DNA of 64,000 nucleotides from Conchocele bisecta. Lineage: Eukaryota > Mollusca > Bivalvia > Lucinida > Thyasiridae. The position numbers and the translations under genes are program-made. Below the pieces are notes generated by a model that did not search any database, was not told the DNA's origin, and saw nothing but the letters and a program-made list of their open reading frames with translations. Positions 12,362-22,200 of the stretch are shown here, piece after piece. The stretch's first letter is position 1. Each line of letters opens with the position of its first letter. Where the stretch lies: the NCBI GenBank assembly GCA_029237695.1, contig CM055274.1:72736140-72800139 (forward strand). Direction: 5' to 3'.

Positions 12362-12470
12362 AGTACCGCGGGTATATGGACCTAGTGTAATTAGTTACAT
12401 ACGCGGGTATATGGACCTAGTGTAATTAGTTACATACGCGGGTATATGGACCTAGTGTAATTAGTTACGT
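12362..12470 (+). repeat. Three tandem 35-bp repeats
   Basis: The unit ACGCGGGTATATGGACCTAG plus TGTAATTAGTTACAT is repeated at 12,365, 12,401 and 12,436 almost without change, indicating recent expansion. A related 'TACCGCGGGTATATAAG' lies at 12,166. Confidence 0.9.
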
Positions 12471-12689
12471 AACAAAGCAATGTTTCGCTATTTTGTGTCT
12501 GTTCTGCCTTCAATTTTTGCAGAAACACTTAGCCATTTGTTTGCGTCTAAAAGTTTGTACAAGCTTCGTAATCATGGTAGAACTTATAACTAGGTATAAC
12601 TTTAATAATACTTGACGGTTTGCTATAATACATTATTTTGAAAATTTTCCAGTCATAACAATTGTAATAATGTCCCGAAATCTAACGAT

Positions 12690-12935
12690 TTGCGTAAATG
12701 GCGTATATTTTCTGTTTCCTTGCTCCGATCTGCTTCATATTTTGCACACGCATTGCTCCAGAGATCCCCTACCGCCCTGTGACAAATACACTTCCGTGCC
12801 ACCCCCGCTCAGCCTAGGGTCATGGGCATAGACTTGGCGCGTCCCGAAACCTTAACACTCGGGTAAATGGACTATATTTTCAAAAAGGTCGAGCAACACC
12901 AGGCGCACGTCATTGTCTTCTGACAACTATTGTTA
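12690..12935 (-). repeat. Dispersed ~150-bp repeat (GAAGCAGATCCGAGC type), inverse
   Basis: Carries inverse 'GAAGCAGATCGGAGCAAGGAAACAG' and 'CAGGGCGGTAG' blocks. It is also present at 13,720-13,990 and as a tandem array at 38,570-39,020. Confidence 0.75.
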
Positions 12936-12944
12936 TTCTTTCAG

Positions 12945-13042
12945 ATAGGTGATGGTTGTATAAGAGCTAGAATGCAGGCACTTGTACGTAGCATTGGTAC
13001 TGCAAAAAAGAACAAACAGAAGTCAATGATAACATTTGAAAG
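12945..13042 (+). CDS. Candidate second exon, unknown gene
   Basis: Acceptor 'TTGTTATTCTTTCAG' at 12,929-12,944 precedes a basic frame (IGDGCIRARMQALV..., with KKNKQKS), which ends at AG|GTAAAT. Phase 0 fits the candidate exon at 11,293. If the donor is not used, the frame stops two codons later. The phase at the donor (2) does not match the next candidate exon at 14,808 (0), so either a further exon is missing or the model is wrong. Confidence 0.35.
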
Positions 13043-13719
13043 GTAAATTGATGTAAATATGCTCATCAGTTGAAAGTGTTAAGTAGGATGTCAACTAAAA
13101 TCTTCATTTTTCTCACTATCAATACTTTTCCGATCCTTGTTGATCATTGTGCATAGTTGTGCATAGTTTCACGTTCAGTGTCTATGTGTCCCATGTACAT
13201 TGAGTAGCACTTAATCCGGTGCTGGGTGGCGTTTGTGTCATTGACCGTGCCAATTTTGGTACATTATGTGACACAGATGAAGGAATAGAATCAAAGCCTA
13301 TTCCTCACGTATTTTGTCTGGTAGTAAATTGTATTCATCAATTTACTTTTTCTGTTCATTTAAGCTGGTGGTCTGAAGAAGACCCATGTTAAATCAACTA
13401 GTGGATCTTCTGGATGTCTAGTTGTCCTTCAGCTCATACATTTGTAGTGCGCCTTCCCAAGGAAGGGGTGCTTATGGCATACCCATGGCGTCGTTGGCGT
13501 CATTCAATCTTCAAAAATTCAAAGCCTTAACCCTTACTACGCTGAATAAATTGTGCCGTCTGCTATTATCAATAATTCTTAACAAAAACATATTTTGGCA
13601 GAACATGATAATCGTCTCCATTGGAGAGGATTCTCATGTGATGCCAAAAGGTGTTTTTAGTAATAAATAGGGTGAAAAATAGAAAAAAAGCAGACAACAA
13701 TTTCCGTTTCCCGCTCTGT

Positions 13720-13990
13720 GTAAGGGTTAACACTTGTGTAAATGATACATATTTTCTGTTGCCTTTATTGGATCGGCTTCATATTTCTCACACGCATTGC
13801 TCTAAATGTCCTCTACCGCTCTGTGACAAATCCACGTCTGTGCCTCTCCCGCTGAGCCTAGGGTCAAGGTCACATACATGACGGTCCCAAAACTTTAACA
13901 TTCTGGGTAAATGGATTAGATATGTTCCCAAGGTCAAGCACAACTAGGCGCGCTTCGTTGTCTTCTGACAACTCTTGTTAACCTTTTATT
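13720..13990 (-). repeat. Dispersed ~150-bp repeat, second inverse copy
   Basis: Same blocks as at 12,690: 'CGGCTTCATATTTCTCACACGCATTGCTC', 'CTACCGCTCTGTGACAAATCC', and the same 'TTGTCTTCTGACAACT' end. Confidence 0.7.
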
Positions 13991-14477
13991 CCATACACAT
14001 GACTTTGGATGCCTCAGCACAATCCACTAGAAAAAGCTATTGAAAAAAAGTGTTGGTACAGCACAGATTGCTTTAATATGAACTATTTGAACTGTTCTTA
14101 CACTGTTTTCCAGTCTGTGGGAAAATGTGTGCAAAACAGAGACATATCTGAAGAAAATTACCTTTGTAGAATGATATGGAATAGTATTCCAATTTCTATA
14201 AGACGTTCCACATCCTTGCATTAATGTTCACGCAATTGTCTTAACTCGGTGAAGTGTTGTTGATATTAATAGAGCTGACTAAGGGTTAAGTTATACCTAT
14301 GTTAATTGTACCACCCACAAGCATTACTTATTGCGAAATCTCCGCACGCAGTTATATTTGGCATTGTGAATGTAAGTGGCACATTGCGTCACCAGGACCA
14401 GTTATCATGAACATCATTCTGTTGTTTATATTTCCCTGACATTTATATGAACCTTGTCAATCATCAAAACGGAAATC

Positions 14478-14760
14478 ATAAGACGTAAGACATGACACTT
14501 AAGACATGAGATGTAAGACCTAAGATGTAATACCTAAGACCTAAGACATGAGACGTAATACCTAAGACATGAGACGTAATACCTAAGACATGAGACGTAA
14601 GACCTAAGACATGAGACGTAATACCTAAGACCTAAGACCTAAGACATGAGACGTAATACCTAAGACGTAAGACGCAATACCTAAGACGTAATACCTAAGA
14701 CGTAAGACACAAGACGTAAGACATGAGATGCAAGACCTAAGACAGACATGAGACGTAGAT
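14478..14760 (+). repeat. Minisatellite of GAC(C/G)TAA/GACATGA units
   Basis: About 25 imperfect 7- and 14-bp units such as 'GACCTAAGACATGA' and 'GACGTAATACCTAA'. There is no spacer-repeat structure, so it is not CRISPR-like. Confidence 0.9.
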
Positions 14761-14807
14761 ATAATATCTTATAAGAATTTTGTCAATCCTTAAGTTTATC
14801 TTTGCAG

Positions 14808-14996
14808 AAATCTCGAGGCAGTGAGAGATATCCAGAACTGAAAATCCAAATTGGGTGGTTGCATTACCACCGAGGAAAATTCCGAGGACAAGTAACTGCC
14901 AGAAAACACGGTGCCACCAGGACTTACCAGTATTCCAGAGATGTTGAACAGACAGTTGATATGTTGAAAATATGTTACGTCCTTAATAAATCGTAA
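14808..14996 (+). CDS. Candidate terminal exon, unknown gene
   Basis: A pyrimidine-rich acceptor ('TTTATCTTTGCAG') is followed by a 62-codon basic frame containing RYPELKIQIGWLHYHRGKF and ending TAA at 14,994-14,996. The composition looks like coding sequence, but I recognise no family. The phase disagrees with 12,945-13,042 (see there). Confidence 0.35.
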   Translation, partial: KSRGSERYPELKIQIGWLHYHRGKFRGQVTARKHGATRTYQYSRDVEQTVDMLKICYVLNKS

Positions 14997-15061
14997 CTGA
15001 AATACTTTGTTTGTTTTTCCTTACAGTTTTTGTCCGGCCTACTTTAAGCAGCAGTGGGACA

Positions 15062-15459
15062 TACAGGGTGTTTCAGAATATCTGTGACCATTGAAATTAG
15101 CTATAGCTACAGACTGAATAGGGATATTTAAACATGAAATATATCATTTTAAAGTTCATTTAAGTTTTGGTCCATCAGAAAAATACTGAACGTAGTTGAC
15201 ATCATAATGTCACTAATGACATTACCATTTTATAGGATGCACTTTAAATGACGTTCTTTTTGTGTGATCATGACGCCAATCCTCTCGCAAAGGTTTCTGT
15301 CCACCGCAGTGCACGTTTCCAACGAAATATTCTTCATATCTCGTCTTATTGCAGATTTGAGTTCTTCTGTAGAGGTAGGCGCAGGACTGTAGACTCTGTC
15401 TTTCAGACATTGCCACAAGAAAAAAACCAATGGTCACATATATTTTGAAACACCCTGTA
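15062..15459 (-). mobile_element. Tc1/mariner-type (IS630) element remnant
   Basis: Terminal repeats ACAGGGTGTTTCA.AATAT.TG with TA at both ends (15,062 and 15,458-15,459) enclose about 395 bp. A transposase C-terminus lies inside on the minus strand. It is an internally deleted copy. Confidence 0.75.
15230..15430 (-). pseudogene. DDE transposase C-terminal fragment (Tc1/mariner type)
   Basis: The frame reads FFLWQCLKDRVYSPAP, then EELKSAIRRDM and LCERIG. This is the well-known tail of invertebrate mariner/IS630-type transposases (FFLWGYLKDRVY...EELK). The catalytic D, D and most of the protein are missing. It is embedded in the 395-bp inverted-repeat element. Confidence 0.7.
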
Positions 15460-15809
15460 GGTATAGCTTTTCTGTCATTGTCATCGTGGTCGTAGTCATC
15501 AACATTTCACGTTTTTGTGATTTTCTATGTTTCTGGAAAACTAAGTCCTAGCACCTTCAAACATGGAACACATTAGGACTGTATGGTACCCATTTCAGGA
15601 AAGAGGAAACTCATGTGACCTTCACCTTGTGTTCTAGATCAAGTTACTTTCATTTGTATTTTTCACATACCCTCCATTCTTACCGGGATGCCGACTTACA
15701 TGGTTTGGCTCTCCTGTACATTTTGGCTTTCGATACTTGAGAGCTAAATCCTGTTATGCCCCATTGAGAAAGTAATAAAATTAGAGCTAGTCCTATTACT
15801 TTTGGGGTT

Positions 15810-16016
15810 GGAGCAAAGTAACTGGTGTGGCATGAACCTGACACCAGGTCAGGATATTCTAATTTCGGGGCTGAATATATATTTTCTGTAAATATTGAGC
15901 TCTGATTTTGGCAATTTCCCTTAAATGATCTTAGCTGTTGATAGGCCGTACAAACCAATATTCAATCAATCCAACCCGTTGGCCTGGCCTTAAATGACCT
16001 TAGCTGTTGATAGACC
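15810..16016 (+). repeat. Dispersed SINE-like repeat with GACCTTAGCTGTTGAT tail
   Basis: Carries 'GGATATTCTAATTTC' and 'AACCCGTTGGCC' and two copies of 'TTAAATGACCTTAGCTGTTGAT'. Related copies are at 34,840-34,910, 40,800-41,010 and 53,155-53,205. The tail normally continues GCCGTTAAACACC. The Polinton has inserted exactly into that GTTAAA. Confidence 0.7.
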
Positions 16017-16022
16017 GTTAAA
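16017..16022. repeat. Left target-site duplication GTTAAA
   Basis: GTTAAA immediately before the element's first bases AGTAGTAATGG. It is exactly repeated at 34,814-34,819 after the last bases CATTACTACT. Six-bp duplications are the Polinton/Maverick hallmark. Confidence 0.95.
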
Positions 16023-16156
16023 AGTAGTAATGGGTGTCACTATGGCACGGTTTTTTAACATGTGTTTTTTACATAGACATTTTTTACCCTCGCACCGGGT
16101 GTCTATGTAAAAAACACATGTTAAAAAACCGTGCCATAGGTGCCACCCCTTATTAC
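16023..16156. other. Terminal hairpin, left end
   Basis: Bases 16,040-16,079 and 16,100-16,139 are perfect 40-bp inverse copies (CTATGGCACGG...CATAGACA) around a 20-nt loop. Weaker pairing continues to the very tip (AGTAGTAA..GGGTG against CACCCC.TTATTACT). A single strand of this end could fold into a long hairpin. Confidence 0.9.
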
Positions 16157-16380
16157 TCCCATTATCAAGGGGTGGGAACTTCTTGTATTACAGTATAAAA
16201 CCGTGCCATAGTGACAACCCTGAACCATTTTGATGATTCGTGAATTTTATCCGGGGGTGGGAACTTCTTGTATTACAGTATAAAACCGTGCCATAGTGAC
16301 ACCCCTGAACCATTTTGATGATTCGTGAATTTTATCCGGGGTGGAAACTTCTTGTATTACTCTATAGTGTCACCCTGAAC
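16023..16380. repeat. Polinton left outer terminal inverted repeat
   Basis: Matches the inverse of 34,456-34,813. It contains two or three tandem copies of 'AACTTCTTGTATTACAGTATAAAACCGTGCC' and 'CCATTTTGATGATTCGTGAATTTTATCC', and the terminal hairpin. Confidence 0.95.
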
Positions 16381-16425
16381 CAATAAGAGCAGTATGTAAG
16401 GTATTCATTTCTTGAGAAAGTGTAT

Positions 16426-16441
16426 AGCCCTGAAAAGGGCT
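16426..16441 (-). terminator. Histone-type 3' stem-loop SL1
   Basis: The sense (minus) strand reads AGCCCT-TTTC-AGGGCT, preceded by AAAAGACAAC and followed by ATACAC. The stem base pair 1 is A-T here against G-C in the other copies, a compensatory change. A purine-rich CTCAAGAAATGA lies about 10 nt further (16,405-16,416), like a U7-binding histone downstream element. It starts 16 nt past the stop of the gene at 16,458-16,670. Confidence 0.8.
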
Positions 16442-16457
16442 GTTGTCTTTTAGTAAA

Positions 16458-16670
16458 CTATGTAGTGTTCAGTTTACTCCACATACAATCGACGACTAAC
16501 TCGCACGCCTCACAAATTTCGAGGTCTTTAAGGTCCTCTTCTTCAAAAAAGCCTCCGTCGAGCTCTGGACAATTGTGTTCTTCCCCTTGCGTGTTCAACA
16601 CTGCATAACATTTTCTACACTCTATGTAACAGGACTCGCCGCACATAGAGCATTCTCCGTTCTTCTGCAT
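16458..16670 (-). CDS. Small cysteine-rich zinc-ribbon-like protein (Polinton)
   Basis: Seventy residues with nine cysteines: CSMC (7-10), C14, CRKC (18-21), C34, CEAC (53-56) and C62. The paired CxxC knuckles suggest one or two zinc-binding ribbons. The middle is acidic (FFEEEDLKDLE). The family is unknown to me; regulation or protein binding is inference. The gene sits between the outer and inner parts of the left TIR and has no counterpart at the right end. It has its own P1 promoter (TATA at 16,730-16,737, 60 nt before the ATG) and a histone-type stem-loop 16 nt after the stop, so it is a complete compact cassette. Confidence 0.7.
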   Translation of the reverse strand: MQKNGECSMCGESCYIECRKCYAVLNTQGEEHNCPELDGGFFEEEDLKDLEICEACELVVDCMWSKLNTT

Positions 16671-16729
16671 TCTTATGTAGTTGGTTGAACAGTTGAATGA
16701 CTAATGAATATAGCTGTATGTTTTTTTAC

Positions 16730-16822
16730 TTTTATACACATCAGAAGGATTGACCTACTTTTGATAGTTTAGTCAATTTTCAGATTTTCGACCAATCAGA
16801 AAGCACGTTGTATACGCGTTTT
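16730..16822 (-). promoter_or_regulatory. P1 promoter module, copy a
   Basis: On the minus strand: an ACGTTGT-containing palindrome remnant, CTTTCTGATTGG (inverted CCAAT), GACTAAACTATCAAAAGTAGGTC and ATGTGTATAAAAG. It matches copies b, c and d. It drives the gene at 16,458-16,670. Confidence 0.8.
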
Positions 16823-16842
16823 TGTGATATCCTAATAGATTG

Positions 16843-17079
16843 TACTGTTCCTGTATATAATTTTCAAATATTTTTGATAACTCCAATATTATCAAATACA
16901 TATGAAAATGTCCTAGAAATAATTTTCATCCACTTCTGACAACTCTAATATTGACATAAGTTGATGAAAATATATATTGATTGTGAATCAATATTTATTT
17001 TTCAATATAATGGTAAAATTGAATACAAGATATGTAAAGTTTTTATAATATTTTATTGAACAATAACATATTTACAACA
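16843..17079. repeat. Polinton left inner inverted repeat
   Basis: Inverse match to 34,202-34,445 ('TACTGTTC.TGTATATAATTTTC' through 'TTCAATAAAA'). At the right end it directly follows the outer TIR after 10 bp. Here the two parts are separated by 462 bp that hold a gene cassette. Confidence 0.9.
17052..17057 (-). terminator. Poly(A) signal of class-2 type
   Basis: AATAAA on the minus strand inside TTGTTCAATAAAATATT. The same string follows the gene ending at 23,945 (24,020) and the right-most gene (34,224). It lies 37 nt past the stop at 17,094. Confidence 0.75.
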
Positions 17080-17093
17080 TGTATGTTTAACAG

Positions 17094-17672
17094 TCAAGAG
17101 ATATGATCTATTTCTATTGGTTCAAAAATTGCCTTTGTCACTGTAGCGTGATCACTGTCCTTGAGGCGTGAGCAATGGGAACATACACACATTGATTCAG
17201 TCTCACTAATCTGTACTATATCCATTGGTTCAAAACTGTCTCTATGTCCAGGAAGCATGAGCAATGGAAGCGTTAGTCCAGACAATGTTTCAATCTTTAC
17301 ACTATTCCATAAGTACGGTTTACATCGGTTAAATAAGAAATTCACAATATTGTCATTTTCAACAACTTCGTTTCTCCATTGTTCAAATGTTATTTGTTCT
17401 ACTTTATTCCTTGAATCTTTGGAGAACCCCGTTGTTGCTAATAAGGCTTCCTTGAACTCTTCAAACATCTCTATTTTCTCTAATTCATCCTTGATGATCT
17501 TGGGTGTAAGATATTGTTCAATTGATACTTTAGTTTGAAAGCAAGTATCAATGCTTTCCTGTATGGTATGTGATTTAATAGATCTGTCGAGGATTCATTG
17601 TTACTGGTTTCCTGATTGCTATGTGATTTAATAGATCTGTCAGAGGATTCATTGTTTCTTCAACTGTGTCTA
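17094..17672 (-). pseudogene. Polinton hypothetical protein, 5' end disturbed
   Basis: The clear frame runs from 17,468 (MFEEFKEALLATTG) to 17,094, 124 residues, and stays open upstream to about 17,594. A TATA box (TATAAAAG, 17,707-17,716) suggests the real start is near 17,672. Between them a 54-bp tandem duplication (AATGAATCCTC...AAATCACATA at 17,652 and 17,598) with a 1-nt difference and an in-frame stop breaks the frame. The C-terminus has CVCSHCSRL, a possible metal site. No family recognised. It ends at an AATAAA signal, not a stem-loop. Confidence 0.5.
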
Positions 17673-17728
17673 TTCATAGAATGATTCAGTTATAATCCGT
17701 TCCTACTTTTATAGTCTTCAGTAACAAT

Positions 17729-18175
17729 CTACTTCCAGGATTGTTTGACTTGTTTCTTTAACTGTTCCAACCACGATTCATTGGGTCTAAAACTGATTTT
17801 GTTTTTAATTTGTACCCACAGTCTGTATGCTTCCAATTTCTCTTGATCGTCCAATGTCATATCTTTGAGAATTGGATACCATTCTTCCATAATTTTATAG
17901 GGATCTAATTTCTGTAGAGCTGTTAATATGAATAAATCTGTTTGTTCATCTTGATCTGTGAATAAGCACAGTTTATGTCGTACTTGACTTGGATGTTCAA
18001 CCTGACATCCATAACAATTGTCATTTACTTCTTTTTTAATTAATAATTGAAGTTGTTCAACCATACATTTATTGAATGTGTCATATATTGTCCTTCTTTG
18101 TCTAGGTATTTCACGGGATTTCTTTATCAGACAAACATCGTTTTGTAACCACAACTCATAATTATGCCCCATCAT
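17729..18175 (-). CDS. Polinton conserved-type protein with C2H2C motif
   Basis: 148 residues, intact. The N-terminal half is basic (RQRRTIYDTFNKC). Residues 54-70 read CYGCQVEHPSQVRHKLC, giving C54, C57, H61, H67 and C70, a compact zinc-site candidate. The C-terminal half is helical and hydrophilic, with W-rich spots (EEWYPIL, ESWLEQL). I recall similar NCxxCQxxHPSQ proteins next to other invertebrate Maverick genes but know no function. It lies between the left accessory genes on the same strand, with no P1 module or stem-loop seen. Confidence 0.6.
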   Translation of the reverse strand: MMGHNYELWLQNDVCLIKKSREIPRQRRTIYDTFNKCMVEQLQLLIKKEVNDNCYGCQVEHPSQVRHKLCLFTDQDEQTDLFILTALQKLDPYKIMEEWYPILKDMTLDDQEKLEAYRLWVQIKNKISFRPNESWLEQLKKQVKQSWK

Positions 18176-18321
18176 TTTTATTGTTTATTATCTAAAAGTA
18201 CTGTATAATATTTGTTGTTTCTAGAGCGAATACCTTGAAGATAATGGCTTATGACAAAATGTAAAACGTTTATATAGGTACAACTGATTACAAGTTTTTT
18301 TCTATTCTAAATATTTGTAGT

Positions 18322-18337
18322 GGCCCTGAAAAGGGCC
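18322..18337 (-). terminator. Histone-type 3' stem-loop SL2
   Basis: The sense strand reads CAAAAGGCCCTTTTCAGGG then CCACTACA: stem GGCCCT/AGGGCC, loop TTTC, A-rich 5' flank and ACTACA 3' flank. A purine tract (GAATAGAAAAAAAC) lies about 20 nt downstream. It starts 20 nt after the stop of 18,358-18,771. Confidence 0.85.
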
Positions 18338-18357
18338 TTTTGTCTTGATCGTCTAAT

Positions 18358-18771
18358 TCAAGTTTGCTGTTTATCATACTTGTTTACTCTTTTGATGTAT
18401 TTTTTATGACCACCACAGTCTCTGGATCCACAACTTCTACATGTTAAGAGAAATCTGTGTGTAGTTCTCTTGTTAGGTTTTCCACGAATCGCAAATGATG
18501 GTGCCGGAGCTCGTCGGATCTCCTCATCCCAGTCTTCTCGTTGTGGTTGCAAACTCGGTATCTCATCATTATCCCAGTTTTCTGTAGGCTTCGCCATAGT
18601 GTTCTGTGAAACATGTGTTCTGTTGATATCGTTCAGCAAATCATCGAACTTGTTCCAGTTAATTACGAAGCTATTCGAGGCTTCTCTAGCTTCAAATTTC
18701 AAATTATAGTAAGGAAATAAATTCCTAACCACGTACTCGTGAAATAAAATATTATTAAATAACAAATCCAA
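18358..18771 (-). CDS. Polinton hypothetical protein, basic Cys-rich C-terminus
   Basis: 137 residues. The N-terminal 40 are hydrophobic/aromatic (LLFNNILFHEYVVRNLFPYYNLKF). The middle is acidic with tryptophans (ENWDNDEIPS, REDWDEEIRR). The end is basic with CRSCGSRDCGGHKKY, a possible zinc knuckle. No family recognised. It is flanked by promoter P1b upstream and stem-loop SL2 20 nt downstream, so it belongs to the stem-loop class. A second methionine (MAKPTENW) at residue 59 could be an alternative start. Confidence 0.6.
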   Translation of the reverse strand: MDLLFNNILFHEYVVRNLFPYYNLKFEAREASNSFVINWNKFDDLLNDINRTHVSQNTMAKPTENWDNDEIPSLQPQREDWDEEIRRAPAPSFAIRGKPNKRTTHRFLLTCRSCGSRDCGGHKKYIKRVNKYDKQQT

Positions 18772-18846
18772 ATGTGTGACTCAGGGGTTGTACTCTGAAC
18801 AATGTAATGCTTCTCATAGAATGTAAATTAATGATTTTATGATCGT

Positions 18847-18940
18847 CTTTTATACCCATCAAACGGATTGACCTACTTTTGATAGTTTAGTCATTTTTTC
18901 AGATTTTCGTCCAATCAGAAAGCGTGTTGTAAACACGTTT
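18847..18940 (-). promoter_or_regulatory. P1 promoter module, copy b
   Basis: On the minus strand: CGTGTT-TAC-AACACG palindrome, CTTTCTGATTGGACG, ATGACTAAACTATCAAAAGT, AGGTCAATCCGTTTGATGGG, TATAAAAG (18,847-18,854). Near-identical to copy c at 24,557-24,649. The leader then shares 'GCATTACATTGTTCAGAGTA' with 25,205. Confidence 0.85.
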
Positions 18941-18948
18941 TTTTACAG

Positions 18949-19206
18949 TTAAAAATTGTGTATTATATCTTGCGAAAATTTATATACACCAAATGGCCTC
19001 ATGTTGTAAACTGTGAATGAGTGATCCCTAAAGTCTTTCCTTAGCATGACAGTCCAAAACGCATCATCTTCAATGATGCGTTTTGCACGCTCGTCAGTGC
19101 GTGCGAGACTTTTGGCATTACTCTCCGACAGATACAATTTTATTAACATAACCAGTAACTCCTCTGGTAGCACAGCTAACTGACTGTAGTTATTAAATGT
19201 GTCCAT
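18949..19206 (-). CDS. F-box-like small protein (Polinton)
   Basis: 85 residues. Residues 12-60 read VLPEELLVMLIKLYLSES, then KSLARTDERAKRII and DDAFWTVMLRKDF. The LP..LL..I...L, SL..T....., I..D..FW..ML pattern is that of an F-box (Skp1-binding) domain with the usual post-box FW. If real, the protein could recruit SCF ubiquitin ligase to host or viral targets; that role is inference. No substrate-binding repeat follows, so it would be a minimal adaptor. The leader just upstream (19,205-19,239) is a 35-bp exact copy of polymerase coding sequence at 22,275-22,309. It ends just before promoter P1b. Confidence 0.55.
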   Translation of the reverse strand: MDTFNNYSQLAVLPEELLVMLIKLYLSESNAKSLARTDERAKRIIEDDAFWTVMLRKDFRDHSFTVYNMRPFGVYKFSQDIIHNF

Positions 19207-19260
19207 GACTGAATTTCTGGATATTCAAACAACAATTCTTAATACACAGTGTATATTCAA

Positions 19261-22200
19261 TCAAAGTCTCAATGTTTTATAGCCGTATGGTACAGTATTG
19301 AAATTGTCAACAATGACACGTTTTGTGTACACAGATCTAAATGTCTTGCTTTGACATTCACTCGTTACTGTTCTGTTTGCATGTCTCCTGATTTTACATG
19401 CATACACAACTTTCACTTCGGTACTTCGGTCCTCTGCACATTGAACATACGTATCAAAGTTAACTACTTGACTTGTGTTGTAATCGAGTGTCAGTCCTTT
19501 AACTTTGCATTTGGATTTTATTTCCCCAGCTTTTGTTAGCAACTTGTATGCATAACTCTTTGGTCCTATTCCCCTAAAACTTATTATTTTATTTCCGGGT
19601 TCTTCATCAGTCCATTTACCAAGCCTACTATTGATAATGGGGTGGTTCCAGGAATTATGTTTGTGTATGTACATACAACTGTCTGTATCGAAATACAAGA
19701 CACGCTCATTTAACTTTTCCAAAACACATGTATAGTTCAAGTCTTGCATATGCTGTTACATATGATCCCACTATAACGTTTGATGTTGCATGGGATTCAA
19801 TGTGTTCAAGTCTAGTTTCATAGTTAACCAATATGAATGGACATTCATTATCAAATATTTCTACGTGTTTTACCATTATACATGGATTTGAAATCAAATC
19901 AAAATATTTTGAAGGATTATTGATGTATTCCGTTTGTGTCATGATTTCACGTTGTGCCAATTTACCCCATAAGCAATTTAACATAATCTTGGCAAATGCT
20001 CTACGCCCTGTATTTGATTGTATGTTTGATGGATCAAGACAAATACCTTCAGCATCTTCATAGTCCTTAACAAATTTTTCTTTGTCTTTTTCTGTTACAC
20101 ACCATCCTGGATAACCACTTGCTTCTTGTTTGATTTTAAGAAAACTGTCCACATATCCCGAGAAAAAATCATTAGATTTTTCCGAAAAATGCCATACTTC
20201 ATATGCGTCTAACAACGTATAGCCACAGTCCAATGCTTTAAACAATTCTATTGACACCCATGTACCAATCAAAGCTCTTTCTTCAATTGTATGTGTACAC
20301 TTTGTAGAACTTTCTTCTGCACATGTTCTACATAATGGAAACATGAGTTTGTTATTACAATGTGTTGGTAACACTGGATGAAATAGATTGTCGGAGGGAG
20401 ACTTTACATTTTATCAAACCCTCATACTGTCGGATGTTTTCTATATCAATATTTTCTTTTGTTAAAATATCGGGGTGTCCTATCGGATATTCTTTGTGTT
20501 TACATACAAATGGATACAATGAACAAATATCAATATATTTGATTTCATCATCTGAATTTTCTTCAATATCATATTTAATTTTTATAGCATTACAACGTCC
20601 ACCAAACAATCCTTCCCTAGGTTCAATCGGATCACAGTTTGAAAAGAATTGTTCGATCAACTTTTTGTATTCTTTATCAGTTTTCATTTTTAAATCAAAC
20701 TCATGTTCCCATATAGTGTGAATTTTGTAACCACTTACACTGAAATATTCCAATCTTTCAAATGTTTGAGAATATAAAATTTTTGCATTGATTCTCCATT
20801 TACCGGGTTTTTTAGATTACGATTTGGGTAACATTTAGGACAACCATGCCACAGGTCACCGAGAAATCATAGATAGTATTTGATTCTTTGTGAAACCCAT
20901 CTACAGTATAAGGACCAATTTGGTATTCACCACCATTTTTTGCATGTTGGATAACAATTATTGTTTTCGTGTGCAATACTTTGCATCCATCGAATACCTT
21001 TCATTGAAAATTTGCGTTTAATCGGATCTCTGCTTGAAATAATTCCGATCTGATTACTTGGCATATATTTGTTACGCCAAACTTTGTTACATGCGTCAGC
21101 GATTGTACTGGCTTCTAGAAACGGATCTATACCCCCATATTCCATGAATACCTTCCTGAATTCTCCACAACCACGTCTCAAAATATCTACATCCGATCGA
21201 CAATATTTTACCATTTCTTGTTTGAAATTGAAACAATCGTTGTTTTTCACATGTTCGTTATACCATGATAAAAACTTTTCCCTAGCAGTTATCCCCATTG
21301 AATCTGGTTTATAATAAGAGACATCAACGTATGGACCAACATAAGCGGCAAATTTATCAGTATTTGCCCAATGTGGAAAATATCCCTTAGCCATTTCTTT
21401 CAATTCAAAGGTTTCTGGAAATTTTGCCAATCCTGAATTTATGAAATTATATGAATCAATCAATCGTATACCTCCAGCTTCCATAACCATGATGTTATTA
21501 CCGTTCATTATTACCTTCGGTTGTAGCACTCCCCTTTCAATGAGATGATGAAGTATGAACTGACCATCATACGCTTTGAAATTATGGGCAATAGCTGTAG
21601 CACCTTTATGTTGTTTTGAAAACAACCAATTACAAAATTCTGTCAAAGTATTTTTTCCTTCAAATAGTACTTCTCGTCCTTCAGGAAACCGACTACAACA
21701 TTCACAATTAAATTCTAATGGTTCATTGATACATTCATCACAAGCTCTGTGTGCAATACAATAATTAGGAATGTGTACACCAGTGTCTTGTTGACATTCG
21801 AAATCATAAAATATGAAAAACGGTTCCGGATCATCTTCTTCAGTTTTGCTTTTATACTGCTGAATATGACATTTGTGGTCAAAATTAACAATCTCTTTAC
21901 AAAATTTACATTTCTTCTTTCCTTTGCATGTGTATGATTCTTCTTGGAATCGGCAAACTGCCCTCCACATTTACCGCAACATTTTATGAGTTGACAAATT
22001 GATTTATTTTGTCGCCCTTCAATTTGTTTGTGATTTGTAAAACACGTTCCACTATAAAATGTTCTTAGGCAATCTTTACACTTGATACAATCTACCACAT
22101 GACATTTTGTTTTGGAACGACATGCCTTACAAGAAGTAGGGCATATATGTGTTTCACGATTTTGGTAACCAATATCGCACATCTCACAATAGTATACACA

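Noticed and set aside
14478..14760. CRISPR-like array
   Set aside because: The units are 7-14 bp, degenerate and contiguous, with no unique spacers. It is a minisatellite.
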